A DNA stretch of 64,000 nt from Aequorivita marisscotiae (GTDB lineage Bacteria > Bacteroidota > Bacteroidia > Flavobacteriales > Flavobacteriaceae). Under the pieces are notes generated by a model. The model saw nothing but the letters and a program-made list of their open reading frames with translations. It ran no database searches and had not been told where the DNA came from. The stretch's first letter is position 1. The number at the start of each line of letters is the position of its first letter. Below are positions 43,595 through 52,202 of this stretch, piece by piece. The translations under genes were made by a program, and so were the position numbers. The stretch is from positions 2,728,001 to 2,792,000 of the forward strand of contig NZ_CP122379.1 in NCBI RefSeq assembly GCF_029814825.1, read 5' to 3'.

Positions 43595-45829
43595 ATGGCA
43601 AAATTAAGAAACGCGCACGCACTGTTAATTGGAGTGGGGAAGGACCTGCCCGAGTCTGCTACAGATGCCAAGGCAATTTACAATATCTTGGCAAGTAAGG
43701 AGTACGGAGGTTATTTCAAAAAAAATATAAACTTACTCACTAATAAAAAAGCTACACGAAAAAATATTCTCGACGCTTTCGAGAAGCTTTCACAAATTAC
43801 GGATGAAAATTCTTCCGTATTAATCTATTATTCCGGTCACGGCGGCACATATAGCGATAATACTTTTATAAAAGACGAAGCGCTTAAAAAGCCAGAAATA
43901 CAAAACCAAAAGTATTTTCATTTATGTCCAAATGATTACGACCCCAACAATTATAAAACCACCTGGGTAAAAGCCGAAGAAATTAAAGACAAAATTCAAC
44001 AATTAAAATCCCGTCGCTTAATTTTTTTTCTAGACTGTTGTCACGCAGCGGGAATGACGGCGGGCGTTTCCAGCTTTGGAGCACGGCCCCAACTTACAAA
44101 TGCAGACGGTCTGGCCCAAAATCTGGACGATGGCCGTGGTATGACGATTGTTTCTGCATGCCGTGCCAACCAACTATCGTATATTATGGAAGGGGATGAA
44201 AACAGCCTTTTTACAAAATGTATGCTCGAAGTTTTAAAAGGTGAAAACAAACAAGAAGACGATGAGCCATTGGTACGTATTTTTGAAGTAGTACAATATT
44301 TATTTAAAAAGGTACCTCAAGTACATCCAGAGCAAAACCCGTATGCTAACTTGCAGATATTTGAAGATTTTGTGGTGAGCTTTGCTTCAAATTCAATAAA
44401 AAATAAAACTGAAATAACTAAAACTAAAGCTTTAGAAAATTCACCTAAAATCACTACAAAAGAGCCTGTTACAAAATTTAGGGAAACTAAAAACGGCAAT
44501 AGCGCCATTCTGTTTATTCACGGTTTTTCAGGAGATGCCGAAAATACCTTTTCCGAAGCCCCAATGTTGCTAATGAACAATAAGGCTTTTGATGGGTGGG
44601 ATATGTTTCCGTTAGGTTACAGCAGCAATATTGTTCCCGAAATGGGCAAGAATATTTGGGCCTGTGCGAGCGATATTAAGCATAATTCAGATTATTTGTG
44701 TTCTTCGATTAAAAATAAGTTTTCAAAATACAAACGCATTGCCATAATTGCGCACGATTTGGGTGGCATTGTAGCCCAACAAGCACTAATTGCTTTAGAT
44801 CCCGCAGATCTTGAAAGAATAAGCCACGTTTTATTTTTTGCTACCCCCAGTAACGGCCTCCCGGAACTTGCGCTCAAAGACTTTTTTACCTACGCCAATG
44901 ACGAAAAGGAGTTAAAGGAGGGAAGTGTCTATATAAAAAATTTGCGGGAGCGATGGAATAAAGCTTTTAAACACGGCTATCCCTTCACCTTTAAAACAAT
45001 TGCGGGCAGCAAGGATGAATATGTACCATTAAGCTCAAGTTTGGCGCCCTTTAACAAAAAATATCACGAGTTAATTGAAGGCAGTCATTTTTCGATAGTA
45101 CAAGTTGAAAATGAAGCCGATGACGGGTATCAGGCTATTTTAAAAACCTTAACCGATAAAAGTTTTCTGAACAAATTCTCCAATAAAGAAGAAATTAACA
45201 TTGCTTTGGGCGAATATAAAGCAGTAATAAATTCACTGCTTCCGAAGATAAAAACGCTGGATGGTAAAGGAGTAGAGCGATTAATATACGCACTGGAAGG
45301 CGCGGGTAGGGAGGAAGAGGCCGTAAAAATTTTGGAAGCACACCCGTTGGCAAAAAACAACTCAAATTTATTGGGAATACTGGGCGGCAGGTACAAACGG
45401 CAATATTTAAAAACGTTTACCGCCCACGATTTATCGATGACATATAAATATTACAACGGTGCTTTAAAAATAGCCGAAGCTAAAAACGATTATTCACAAA
45501 TTTATTATCACGCTATAAATTTGGCTTTTGTAAGTTTAATGAAAGGCGAGAGGCCCGAAATGACGGTATTTGCCAATAAAGCCTATGAGGCAACCATACT
45601 GGATCCGTTCCCCAGTCTCTGGAAGTTTGCCACCGTGGGCGAAGCGTATCTGTATAAAGGAGAATTTGAAAATTCGAAGAACAACTATGCAAAAGCCGCA
45701 GCAATGGCTGGATTACGCGAAAAACTGTCAATTTATACCAATGCGTATAACGCGTACACTAACTTAATGCAAACCGATAATCCCAAAGATGTGTTTGTCA
45801 AATTCCTAAGAATGAATTTTTTATCGTAA
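43595..45829 (+). CDS. Caspase-family protease fused to an alpha/beta-hydrolase and TRAF-binding-type TPR domain
   Basis: 744 residues from the ATG at 43595 (an in-frame TTG at 43571 is less likely). Residues 1-265 are a peptidase C14 caspase-like domain with the dyad His82 (IYYSGHGGT) and Cys149 (FFLDCCHAAGM). Residues about 300-520 are an alpha/beta-hydrolase (AILFIHGFSGDAENTFS; acid and base near Asp474 and His498 in GSHFSIV) whose nucleophile elbow reads AHDLGG, with Asp388 where Ser is expected. Residues about 535-744 are helical, with LGGRYKRQYL and the repeats typical of prokaryotic TRAF-binding (MAP3K-like) domains. The layout matches effector proteins of bacterial conflict systems. 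Confidence 0.85.
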   Translation: MAKLRNAHALLIGVGKDLPESATDAKAIYNILASKEYGGYFKKNINLLTNKKATRKNILDAFEKLSQITDENSSVLIYYSGHGGTYSDNTFIKDEALKKPEIQNQKYFHLCPNDYDPNNYKTTWVKAEEIKDKIQQLKSRRLIFFLDCCHAAGMTAGVSSFGARPQLTNADGLAQNLDDGRGMTIVSACRANQLSYIMEGDENSLFTKCMLEVLKGENKQEDDEPLVRIFEVVQYLFKKVPQVHPEQNPYANLQIFEDFVVSFASNSIKNKTEITKTKALENSPKITTKEPVTKFRETKNGNSAILFIHGFSGDAENTFSEAPMLLMNNKAFDGWDMFPLGYSSNIVPEMGKNIWACASDIKHNSDYLCSSIKNKFSKYKRIAIIAHDLGGIVAQQALIALDPADLERISHVLFFATPSNGLPELALKDFFTYANDEKELKEGSVYIKNLRERWNKAFKHGYPFTFKTIAGSKDEYVPLSSSLAPFNKKYHELIEGSHFSIVQVENEADDGYQAILKTLTDKSFLNKFSNKEEINIALGEYKAVINSLLPKIKTLDGKGVERLIYALEGAGREEEAVKILEAHPLAKNNSNLLGILGGRYKRQYLKTFTAHDLSMTYKYYNGALKIAEAKNDYSQIYYHAINLAFVSLMKGERPEMTVFANKAYEATILDPFPSLWKFATVGEAYLYKGEFENSKNNYAKAAAMAGLREKLSIYTNAYNAYTNLMQTDNPKDVFVKFLRMNFLS

Positions 45830-45833
45830 TTTA

Positions 45834-46076
45834 ATGGCAAAATTAAACTTAATGTTGAAGTTTACCCAAAACAAGACCCCAAAGCTGAATTTCAAAAAAG
45901 CACTTAAAAAGCCTATACCCGTAAAATGTGTTCAGATAGACGAGCCATTTGAGGTAGAAACTATGGAAGGTGTAATGAAAGGCAAAGCTGGAGATTGGCT
46001 AATGATAGGCGTTAACGACGAAAAATACGTCTGCGATGCTTCCATATTTAAAAAAACCTACGAGCTAATGAAATAA
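45834..46076 (+). CDS. Small protein of the caspase-TIR cluster, unknown
   Basis: 80 residues, basic N-terminus (KLNFKKALKKPIPVKC) and a conserved C-terminal motif GDWLMIGVNDEKYVCDASIF followed by KKTYE. This motif (a GDWLxxG ... PCxxxIFxxTYE pattern) is seen in small proteins of phage and bacterial genomes of unknown function. It starts 4 bases after the caspase gene, so it is translated in the same unit. It may be an adaptor or regulator of its neighbours. Confidence 0.65.
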   Translation: MAKLNLMLKFTQNKTPKLNFKKALKKPIPVKCVQIDEPFEVETMEGVMKGKAGDWLMIGVNDEKYVCDASIFKKTYELMK

Positions 46077-46104
46077 AATCAGTTTAATGTAAAACCCGTA
46101 AGCC

Positions 46105-47148
46105 ATGAGTGGAAAAAGAATTTTTATCAGTTATTCCAGGCGAGATATAGATTATGTAAAATCGTTAGTAGAAGCGTTGCGCTCGCAAGGCTTTGAAGTT
46201 TGGTTTGACAAAAATATTATGACGGGCAACGATTGGGACGATACCATAGAAGAAGAAATAAAAAAGGCAGATGCGCTGGTGCTAATTCTGTCTAAAACTT
46301 CGGTATCTTCAGATCCTGTAAAAGATGAAATGTCCTACGCATTAAGCTTAGGAAAGAGTTTAAACCCTATAAAAATAGAGGAGTGCGACGTTCCCATGCG
46401 CTTGGCACGAAAACAATTTATAGACTTTGAAGCACTTGGTCACGAATTGGGTTTTGAGAGATTGGTAAAAGATTTAACCCTTCAACTAACCGATAAGCCA
46501 AAAGAGAAAGTAACCGTACAAAAAGGTACATTTAAACCCCCGGTGAAACAGCAACAACGCCCCCAAAATTATACGGCAAGACGGCCAAAATCTAACAATA
46601 ATTCATTGATTATTGGTGGGATAATAATTGGTGGAGGCGCAGTGGTTATTTTGATAGTTTTTCTTATAGTAGTTTCGTTACAGTCAGATTATTCAGAAGA
46701 TTACGACACATACGACAACACAGACTCTTTTGTAGATTACAATGTTCCCCAACAAACGGGAACAATAGAAGATCAAGATTGGAATACTACTTTAAACAGC
46801 AATAACTTAGACGGGTATTTAGCCTTTTTATATACCTATGGAAGGACTAGTAAATATTACGATCAAGCTTATGAAATAATTAACCAAATGTTGCCAAAAT
46901 CGGCTACGGTCTGGTACGGCGTACAAGGAGGTAATTACAACTTTACGAAATATTTATTCTATGATGGCGACAATTCTACACCGCCACAATACGACGATAT
47001 AATTACCCCAATCTATAAAAGCGAACTCTATGAGGGCGAAAACTTTGTACGCAATGGAAATTATGTGCAACCGGGCCAGCGATTATTGGTTTACGACACT
47101 TGGGTAGATGCCAATTACAATATTTGGGCAAGGATTCGGTATAATTAG
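46105..47148 (+). CDS. TIR-domain membrane protein with extracytoplasmic SH3-like tail
   Basis: 347 residues. The TIR domain (2-130) starts KRIFISYSRRDIDYVKSL and has the conserved SKTSVSSDPVKDEMSYAL region where Glu75 sits at the position of the catalytic glutamate of NAD-cleaving TIRs. A proline- and Gln-rich linker leads to one transmembrane helix (about 167-192). The C-terminal part (about 230-347: ATVWYGVQGGNYNFTKYL ... QRLLVYDTWVDANYN) looks like an SH3-type domain and would be extracytoplasmic. This topology suggests sensing outside and an NADase or signalling domain inside. It ends the four-gene cluster. Confidence 0.85.
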   Translation: MSGKRIFISYSRRDIDYVKSLVEALRSQGFEVWFDKNIMTGNDWDDTIEEEIKKADALVLILSKTSVSSDPVKDEMSYALSLGKSLNPIKIEECDVPMRLARKQFIDFEALGHELGFERLVKDLTLQLTDKPKEKVTVQKGTFKPPVKQQQRPQNYTARRPKSNNNSLIIGGIIIGGGAVVILIVFLIVVSLQSDYSEDYDTYDNTDSFVDYNVPQQTGTIEDQDWNTTLNSNNLDGYLAFLYTYGRTSKYYDQAYEIINQMLPKSATVWYGVQGGNYNFTKYLFYDGDNSTPPQYDDIITPIYKSELYEGENFVRNGNYVQPGQRLLVYDTWVDANYNIWARIRYN

Positions 47149-47206
47149 TGATTTTGCTTCTTAAAATACTTTTTATAGTACAAAGGGAGGAGGCATAAAG
47201 TAATAG

Positions 47207-47259
47207 CATAATATAGGAGTATATTATGGCTTATCGGTTATTCTATTTTACATAATATA
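47207..47259. repeat. Inverted repeat and repeated CATAATATA between TIR gene and toxin gene
   Basis: CATAATATA (47207-47215), loop GGAG, TATATTATG (47220-47228) is a perfect 9-bp hairpin, and CATAATATA recurs at 47251-47259. There is no T tract, so it is not a classic terminator; it may be a regulator site or an mRNA structure after the TIR gene or at the 3' end of the toxin transcript. Confidence 0.5.
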
Positions 47260-47353
47260 AATTATAGGACAAATTATGACTTTAATTTGCCTAATTAAAA
47301 ACTACAACAAGTTATCGCTACATTCTCCCAAAATCCACATTTAATAATCCGAG

Positions 47354-47653
47354 TTATTCTAATTGCAGATTTTGCTCATAATCCATTTGCTGACTCAATA
47401 CCCTAATTATAAAAATTTCGTCTAACGACTTGAAATAAAAAATGGTATGTGATTTAAAACTGAATCTTTTTAAATTATCTATAAATTCAGAAGCATCTCG
47501 ACCTAAATTTACATTTCGGCCTAGAAGTTTAAAAGTTTCTTGCATCTCGAAAAAATACTTCTGAGCTTGAATAAGTCCAAATTTACTTATCCCAAATTCA
47601 TACATAATTTCTAAATCAAACTCAGCTTTACTCGAAAGTTTATAAACGCCCAT
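47354..47653 (-). CDS. RelE/ParE-family toxin
   Basis: 99 residues of the RelE/ParE fold (MGVYKLSSKAEFDLEIMYEF ... FEMQETFKLLGRNVNLGRD ... RFSFKSHTIFYFKSLDEIFIIRVL). Conserved features of ParE (an early Ala-Glu-x-Asp-Leu pattern, the Ser-x-x-Phe strand and a final I-R-V-L strand) are present. ParE toxins poison DNA gyrase; RelE toxins cut mRNA, and which applies is not decided here. It overlaps the antitoxin gene by 14 bases. Confidence 0.85.
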   Translation of the reverse strand: MGVYKLSSKAEFDLEIMYEFGISKFGLIQAQKYFFEMQETFKLLGRNVNLGRDASEFIDNLKRFSFKSHTIFYFKSLDEIFIIRVLSQQMDYEQNLQLE

Positions 47654-47897
47654 CCTTTTTCATACGAGTTTCAACATCCTTCATTATTTCTGGAAGCGTT
47701 TTGTTACCCACACCACTATCCAAACCTTCAATAAGTTTAGACTTTAACGCAAGGAAGTCAACACTTTTAGCTTGATCTTGCCTTACTAGATTGCGTATGT
47801 ATTCGCTATCATTAGTAAATTCTCCCGCTTGGATTTGAGCTTTAATCCATTCATCCTGTTGTTGAGTAAGTGTAATTGTTTTCCGAATTGTTGCCAT
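47640..47897 (-). CDS. ParD-family antitoxin
   Basis: 85 residues with an N-terminal ribbon-helix-helix (TIRKTITLTQQQDEWIKAQI ... SEYIRNLVRQ) and a C-terminal toxin-binding tail. It precedes the toxin on the same strand in the usual antitoxin-toxin order with overlap, and very probably represses its own promoter. Confidence 0.88.
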   Translation of the reverse strand: MATIRKTITLTQQQDEWIKAQIQAGEFTNDSEYIRNLVRQDQAKSVDFLALKSKLIEGLDSGVGNKTLPEIMKDVETRMKKDGRL

Positions 47898-47920
47898 TGA
47901 ATAGATTTTTAAAACGTCAT

Positions 47921-47939
47921 ACTATTGGTGTAATATAGT
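47921..47939. promoter_or_regulatory. Candidate antitoxin operator
   Basis: ACTAT (47921-47925) and ATAGT (47935-47939) form an inverted repeat separated by nine bases, 24 bases before the antitoxin start. Its position and symmetry fit a ribbon-helix-helix operator. Confidence 0.45.
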
Positions 47940-48053
47940 GAATAAAATTGAATTTTGAAATTATATTCCACCACACACAGTTTTCTACCAGGTCCCTGTC
48001 CTTGCAAAAATGAGTGTTTACTTTAATAATTTAAATAGGTACTCGTGAATCTC

Positions 48054-48069
48054 TCCCGAAGCCTCGGGA
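48054..48069. repeat. Short palindrome TCCCGA-AGCC-TCGGGA
   Basis: TCCCGA (48054-48059), loop AGCC, TCGGGA (48064-48069). Perfect 6-bp stem. It lies in the 258-base gap between the antitoxin gene and the end of the DUF3857 gene. Similar CCCGAAGCnTCGGG elements recur between genes in many flavobacteria, as I recall. The rest of the gap shows no gene. Confidence 0.5.
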
Positions 48070-48155
48070 TCAATTTCATTACATCCTAAAAGAAATTTTG
48101 GAAATGACAACTTTTTGAAAAAGCAGTCTATTTTACTATTGCTATTTTATAACAA

Positions 48156-50186
48156 TTAGTGAGTCCCATTTAATTTAATAATTAGGCGTTTACTCTTTGC
48201 ATTAGTAACATTTTCATTTAAATGGTTTAATTCCGTTAGTTTTTCTTTTAGAATTAAATTTTTTAAAATTGTGTAATTAGATTGTATTTTAAGTTGGTTG
48301 TCTTTACTCTGCACTAACTCAAAAAAATATTCACCTAAATCATTTTTAAAATCTATTTTTCCATTTTCCAGTCCTAACACCTCAATTTTACAGGGAAAGT
48401 TTAGATAGAATGTAAAATAATCGGAGTAATTATAATCCAGATAGTAATTTAATTCAGAAGTACCCACCGTTTTCTCCAACTGAAAATGCTGAATAAGTTT
48501 ATCAATAGAAACACTAACCAAACTATCATTAACAAAGGTAATAGCATTATTTAATGTGCCCTCCCCGCTCATAATATTAACAAATGGTTTATAGCCTTTT
48601 TGCAACCTATTAGTAACAGTATCTATCTGAATGGTGTTGTTTTCGCCTTCAAATTCAGATAGTGTACTATAGAAATTGCTTACCTCCTCATCCATACTCA
48701 ACATACTGTAAAAACTCCGCATTTCGGTTGACATACCACCCGAAATCTCGAGCCTATACCTAAAGGTGGTTTTCTTTTTTTCAATATCTACATTGCCAGA
48801 AAATGACTGATTTATATAATTGTAATTTGAATCCATCCCAGGTAGATTAATTGTTGCAACAGACACGGAGTCAACCCTAGCCAATTGTAAATCACGATCA
48901 ATAAATACAGCTTTTTTCTTTTTATTATCTGCCGCATTCGGTTTAACCAAAACTGCCTTCGTACTGTATAATGACGTAGGAATTTCATCAATTAAATACA
49001 TGTATAACTCGTTATGTGGATAAAGTAATTGCATATCACCTTCGGCATTTTTAAAAGCAAAAAATATATGATCAAATTCTCCTTTCCTAATATAGTCAGT
49101 ATCAATAGAGCCTAGGCGTTTGCTTCTCCCAAATACAGCCCAATAATCAATTTCCAAATCTTCTAATAATTGTCTATAAAACCTTCGGATACTTATAGGA
49201 TCAAATCTTTCTTCCTTTAAAAAATAGCCGGTAGATTTTATAAACTCAGATTCATCAATTGGCAACATCTTGAAATTTGCTAATATTTCATTGTAAAGTA
49301 ACTGGAATTGATAATATTTGGAACTGTCTTTGGCGCTTCCAATAACTCTACGCATCCATCTATTATAATAGGACGAATTTTCTTTGTCTAACGCCATTGG
49401 TTGGGTAAGAAAGTTAAATTCTTCATTATAAACATCGCGCCAAGATCTTAACTCACTGTCCTTTTTTTCTAAGGAATAGTACAAATACGGCTTTTCGCAC
49501 GGTAAACAACTGTGCTCATTCTCTTCGAGAGCTATTACATTATTCATTGAAAATTGTAAGTACACAATCGTGTCATTGGCAATAACTGCGGGGGATGGAA
49601 AATCATTATAGGTTTTGTATCGCACCGTAAGTTGCGGTCCTGTTTTTATAGTATATTGTGAATTTACACTTGGCAAGTTGGCGTATAAATTTATATAGCT
49701 CTTCATGTTAGCGGTTTCTATACGCTCCGAATACACATAATGGGTTTCAATGGTGTCTCCCGGTTCTACTGCAGGAATGGGATAATGTATGGCGCCAAAT
49801 TTTTCACGAGGTGAATTTTTTCGAAATACTAAACTAGAATCCAATTCAACAATGGTACCGTTGGCTTTTAGTGTTCTAATTTTAATGCTTTCTATATTGT
49901 TGCTCTCAAATTCATTTAACGTTAAAAAGGCATACTTTTCAACTCCTAAAGGCGTATTAACCACCAATTTATTATCTATTGAAATATGCTTTTTATAACT
50001 GCTCCAAAATTTTTCGTAGGTAACATCTTTATAGGAATGGGTAAAATAGGCGTCAGAATTTTTACAGATTGTTAAAAATGGATCTACCGTTGTATTAGTA
50101 ACAGTAGCGTTAAAACTATAGAAAAGTCCAGCGAGGATGCAAATGGCGAAGCTAGCTCTTTTGGGTTTCGAGAACAATGGGTGCAT
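48156..50186 (-). CDS. DUF3857 / transglutaminase-like exported protein, catalytic residues lost
   Basis: 676 residues with an N-terminal signal-like helix (about 10-28, SFAICILAGLFYSFNATV). A DUF3857 beta domain (about 55-230: KYAFLTLNEFESNNIESIKI, PAVEPGDTIETHYVY) is followed by a transglutaminase-fold region (about 290-430). In its neighbour the catalytic Cys is in GDCKD; here the corresponding stretch is EERFDPISIRRFYRQL with no Cys, the His (FDHIF) is kept and the LDPTDP aspartate is replaced in LYPHNELY. So the fold is probably catalytically inactive. It overlaps the upstream gene by 35 bases and is likely its partner. Confidence 0.78.
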   Translation of the reverse strand: MHPLFSKPKRASFAICILAGLFYSFNATVTNTTVDPFLTICKNSDAYFTHSYKDVTYEKFWSSYKKHISIDNKLVVNTPLGVEKYAFLTLNEFESNNIESIKIRTLKANGTIVELDSSLVFRKNSPREKFGAIHYPIPAVEPGDTIETHYVYSERIETANMKSYINLYANLPSVNSQYTIKTGPQLTVRYKTYNDFPSPAVIANDTIVYLQFSMNNVIALEENEHSCLPCEKPYLYYSLEKKDSELRSWRDVYNEEFNFLTQPMALDKENSSYYNRWMRRVIGSAKDSSKYYQFQLLYNEILANFKMLPIDESEFIKSTGYFLKEERFDPISIRRFYRQLLEDLEIDYWAVFGRSKRLGSIDTDYIRKGEFDHIFFAFKNAEGDMQLLYPHNELYMYLIDEIPTSLYSTKAVLVKPNAADNKKKKAVFIDRDLQLARVDSVSVATINLPGMDSNYNYINQSFSGNVDIEKKKTTFRYRLEISGGMSTEMRSFYSMLSMDEEVSNFYSTLSEFEGENNTIQIDTVTNRLQKGYKPFVNIMSGEGTLNNAITFVNDSLVSVSIDKLIQHFQLEKTVGTSELNYYLDYNYSDYFTFYLNFPCKIEVLGLENGKIDFKNDLGEYFFELVQSKDNQLKIQSNYTILKNLILKEKLTELNHLNENVTNAKSKRLIIKLNGTH

Positions 50187-51981
50187 TGATAATATTTTTA
50201 AAAGATTCTAGAATTTCATTTGTGGTATTACTGTTTTCCCTATCAATAAAGAGATGGTCAATAATAAAATTGTAATGGCATTCTATTTCAGTGTTAGATA
50301 TTGCCCTAACATTTAAATGTAACGATACCCCCTCGCCTATTTTGCTGTGCTCAATGGGATTAAAAGCTTCTATGGGTTCGTCTAATTTTATGCGTACCAC
50401 TACCTTTTTTTGATATGGGTTGTTTAAATATGTGCCTTCTATTAATGCCTCCCTACTTTCAGTTTCAATAAGCCTCGGTAAAAAGTCAATAAATAAATAC
50501 CTGTGAGAGGCATCATTAAAAGTTTTACCGTTGATTACAATATTTCCCTTTAGTTGAAATATATCTGCGGTATTTATGAGTGATAAATCTGAAATGGTCT
50601 GGTTTCCAAAAATTTCCTTATAATAAGTCTCTGCATTCAAAGCAAATTTTTCTTCGCCATCATATTTTTGCATTCGGCGTAAATAATTACTTGAAAGCCC
50701 AGCATAATCAATCTTAAACGTTCCTTTTATAACATTTTCATTGGCATCTAAATTCAAATTTAAGTTGTAGGAAATTTCATTTTGTTGTGCACTAAATGCA
50801 TCTATTTTATAAAATGAACCACCTGTCTTGTTCACAATTAAAATAGTACGGTCCTGTAAACTTTGTACAGGAGTTCTCATTAAATGAACTGGATCCGTAG
50901 GGTCCAATAGTATTGTTTCGTTATTTATATAAGCAATACAAATAACGTGATTGGCCGAGCTTAAAGAAGGAAAATCACAGTCGCTAATATGTTGAAATGT
51001 AGCAGCCAAAGCAATATCACTTTCAATACCCTTGTATTTTAAAGCTTCCGACAAAAAGTTTGAAAGATCCTTACAATCGCCTTCTTTATTTAAATAAACG
51101 TCGTTGGCGTGAGACGGAATAAACGCGCCCATCCCAATCTCAATAGCAACATATTTAAAGTTATTTTTAACGTAATTATAAAGAATTTCTACAATTTCTG
51201 AAGGTTCGGTAACAGTAGCAGTCAAGGCATCAATCTTTTTTTTAACCGAAGGGTTTAATCCTTTTTTAGAAGAAATTTTATTTAAATACCAATCGTTCAT
51301 ATAATTGATGGGGCGGTCGGAATATGAACTGGGCATAACCAAGGTTCGCATAAAGGGTACATTCATGTTTTTATAAATACCAAACATCTGCAGCGGATCG
51401 GGCGCTACCTTTTTTGGAGCCACTTTCATTTTCCACTTAGAACCCGCATTAGTACTGATAGAATCCATAGCAAAAAATGATATGGAATCTTGATAGATGG
51501 TATTGTGAACAAATTTAAATTCATTCGGAACATCTATAATATAGTTTAGCGTGTCTATTTGGTTATATGAAAAGAAATCTAAATTTGAAAAATACATCAA
51601 TTCCTCACAGATTACAGTGTAGGTTAACTGAACCTCTTTGTCTGCGGGAATTGTAACGATTTTTATTTTCTTACTATTTATATAATCCAATTTTACGGCT
51701 TCCTCCTCAATATTTTTTATGGGTAGGCTTTTTAGTCGCCTTCCTTTTTGTTCAAAAAGTTGAATGTTTGAAATCTGCTCCAACTCTGTATCGTAGATAA
51801 TTGGATAAAAACGAGGCTCCTTATTTGATTTAAACTGAATTGAAATTTCGTTTACAAAAGAAGAATCTGCTTGAATTTGAATATTTTCCAATTTCGATTT
51901 TAATTGAAAATCTTGCGCAGCGCCCCATTGGCAGTAAAAAATAGAGACTAGTAAAATCGAGGCATTTATAAAACTCTTCAT
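50152..51981 (-). CDS. DUF3857 / active transglutaminase-like exported protein
   Basis: 609 residues. Signal peptide (about 1-22, SFINASILLVSIFYCQWGAAQ), DUF3857 domain (about 30-210), then a transglutaminase-like domain (about 250-400) with the full Cys-His-Asp set: GDCKDLSNFL, SANHVICIAYI and LLDPTDPVHL. A C-terminal beta-rich region (about 420-590) resembles DUF2569/3858-type modules. It is a periplasmic cysteine-protease-fold enzyme, common in Bacteroidota; its substrate is not known. The start ATG is at 51981, preceded by an AT-rich region with ordered arrays. Confidence 0.85.
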   Translation of the reverse strand: MKSFINASILLVSIFYCQWGAAQDFQLKSKLENIQIQADSSFVNEISIQFKSNKEPRFYPIIYDTELEQISNIQLFEQKGRRLKSLPIKNIEEEAVKLDYINSKKIKIVTIPADKEVQLTYTVICEELMYFSNLDFFSYNQIDTLNYIIDVPNEFKFVHNTIYQDSISFFAMDSISTNAGSKWKMKVAPKKVAPDPLQMFGIYKNMNVPFMRTLVMPSSYSDRPINYMNDWYLNKISSKKGLNPSVKKKIDALTATVTEPSEIVEILYNYVKNNFKYVAIEIGMGAFIPSHANDVYLNKEGDCKDLSNFLSEALKYKGIESDIALAATFQHISDCDFPSLSSANHVICIAYINNETILLDPTDPVHLMRTPVQSLQDRTILIVNKTGGSFYKIDAFSAQQNEISYNLNLNLDANENVIKGTFKIDYAGLSSNYLRRMQKYDGEEKFALNAETYYKEIFGNQTISDLSLINTADIFQLKGNIVINGKTFNDASHRYLFIDFLPRLIETESREALIEGTYLNNPYQKKVVVRIKLDEPIEAFNPIEHSKIGEGVSLHLNVRAISNTEIECHYNFIIDHLFIDRENSNTTNEILESFKNIINAPIVLETQKS

Positions 51982-52112
51982 AAAAAGATTTGAGCAGTTG
52001 GGGCAGGATAAAACCTACTGCAATATAATCTTTCAATTATATTTTAAAAATTTATTTCAAAAAAATATATTATTAATATCTTTTTATTGATTAGTTCGCT
52101 AATGTATATCTA
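51982..52112. other. AT-rich leader of the DUF3857 operon
   Basis: Strongly AT-rich with runs of A and T. No clear TAnnTTTG element was found on the minus strand, so the promoter for the DUF3857 pair is not placed. The tandem arrays described next lie further upstream. Confidence 0.4.
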
Positions 52113-52200
52113 TGTATAGTTCAGAGTACATTAATGTATGGTTCAATGAATATATATGTATTGTTTAGGGTGACTTAATGTATGGTTAGGCCACCCTTCG
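52113..52200. repeat. Four 22-nt units starting TGTATnGTT (LytTR-like direct repeats)
   Basis: TGTATAGTT, TGTATGGTT, TGTATTGTT and TGTATGGTT begin at 52113, 52135, 52157 and 52179, each exactly 22 bases apart. A fifth, degenerate unit (TGATTAGTT) begins at 52088, 25 bases before the first. The exact period and the conserved GTT core resemble paired direct repeats (9 bases plus a 12-13 base gap) bound by LytTR-family regulators. The array is about 130-220 bases upstream of the DUF3857 gene on its 5' side. Confidence 0.6.
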
Positions 52201-52202
52201 TG

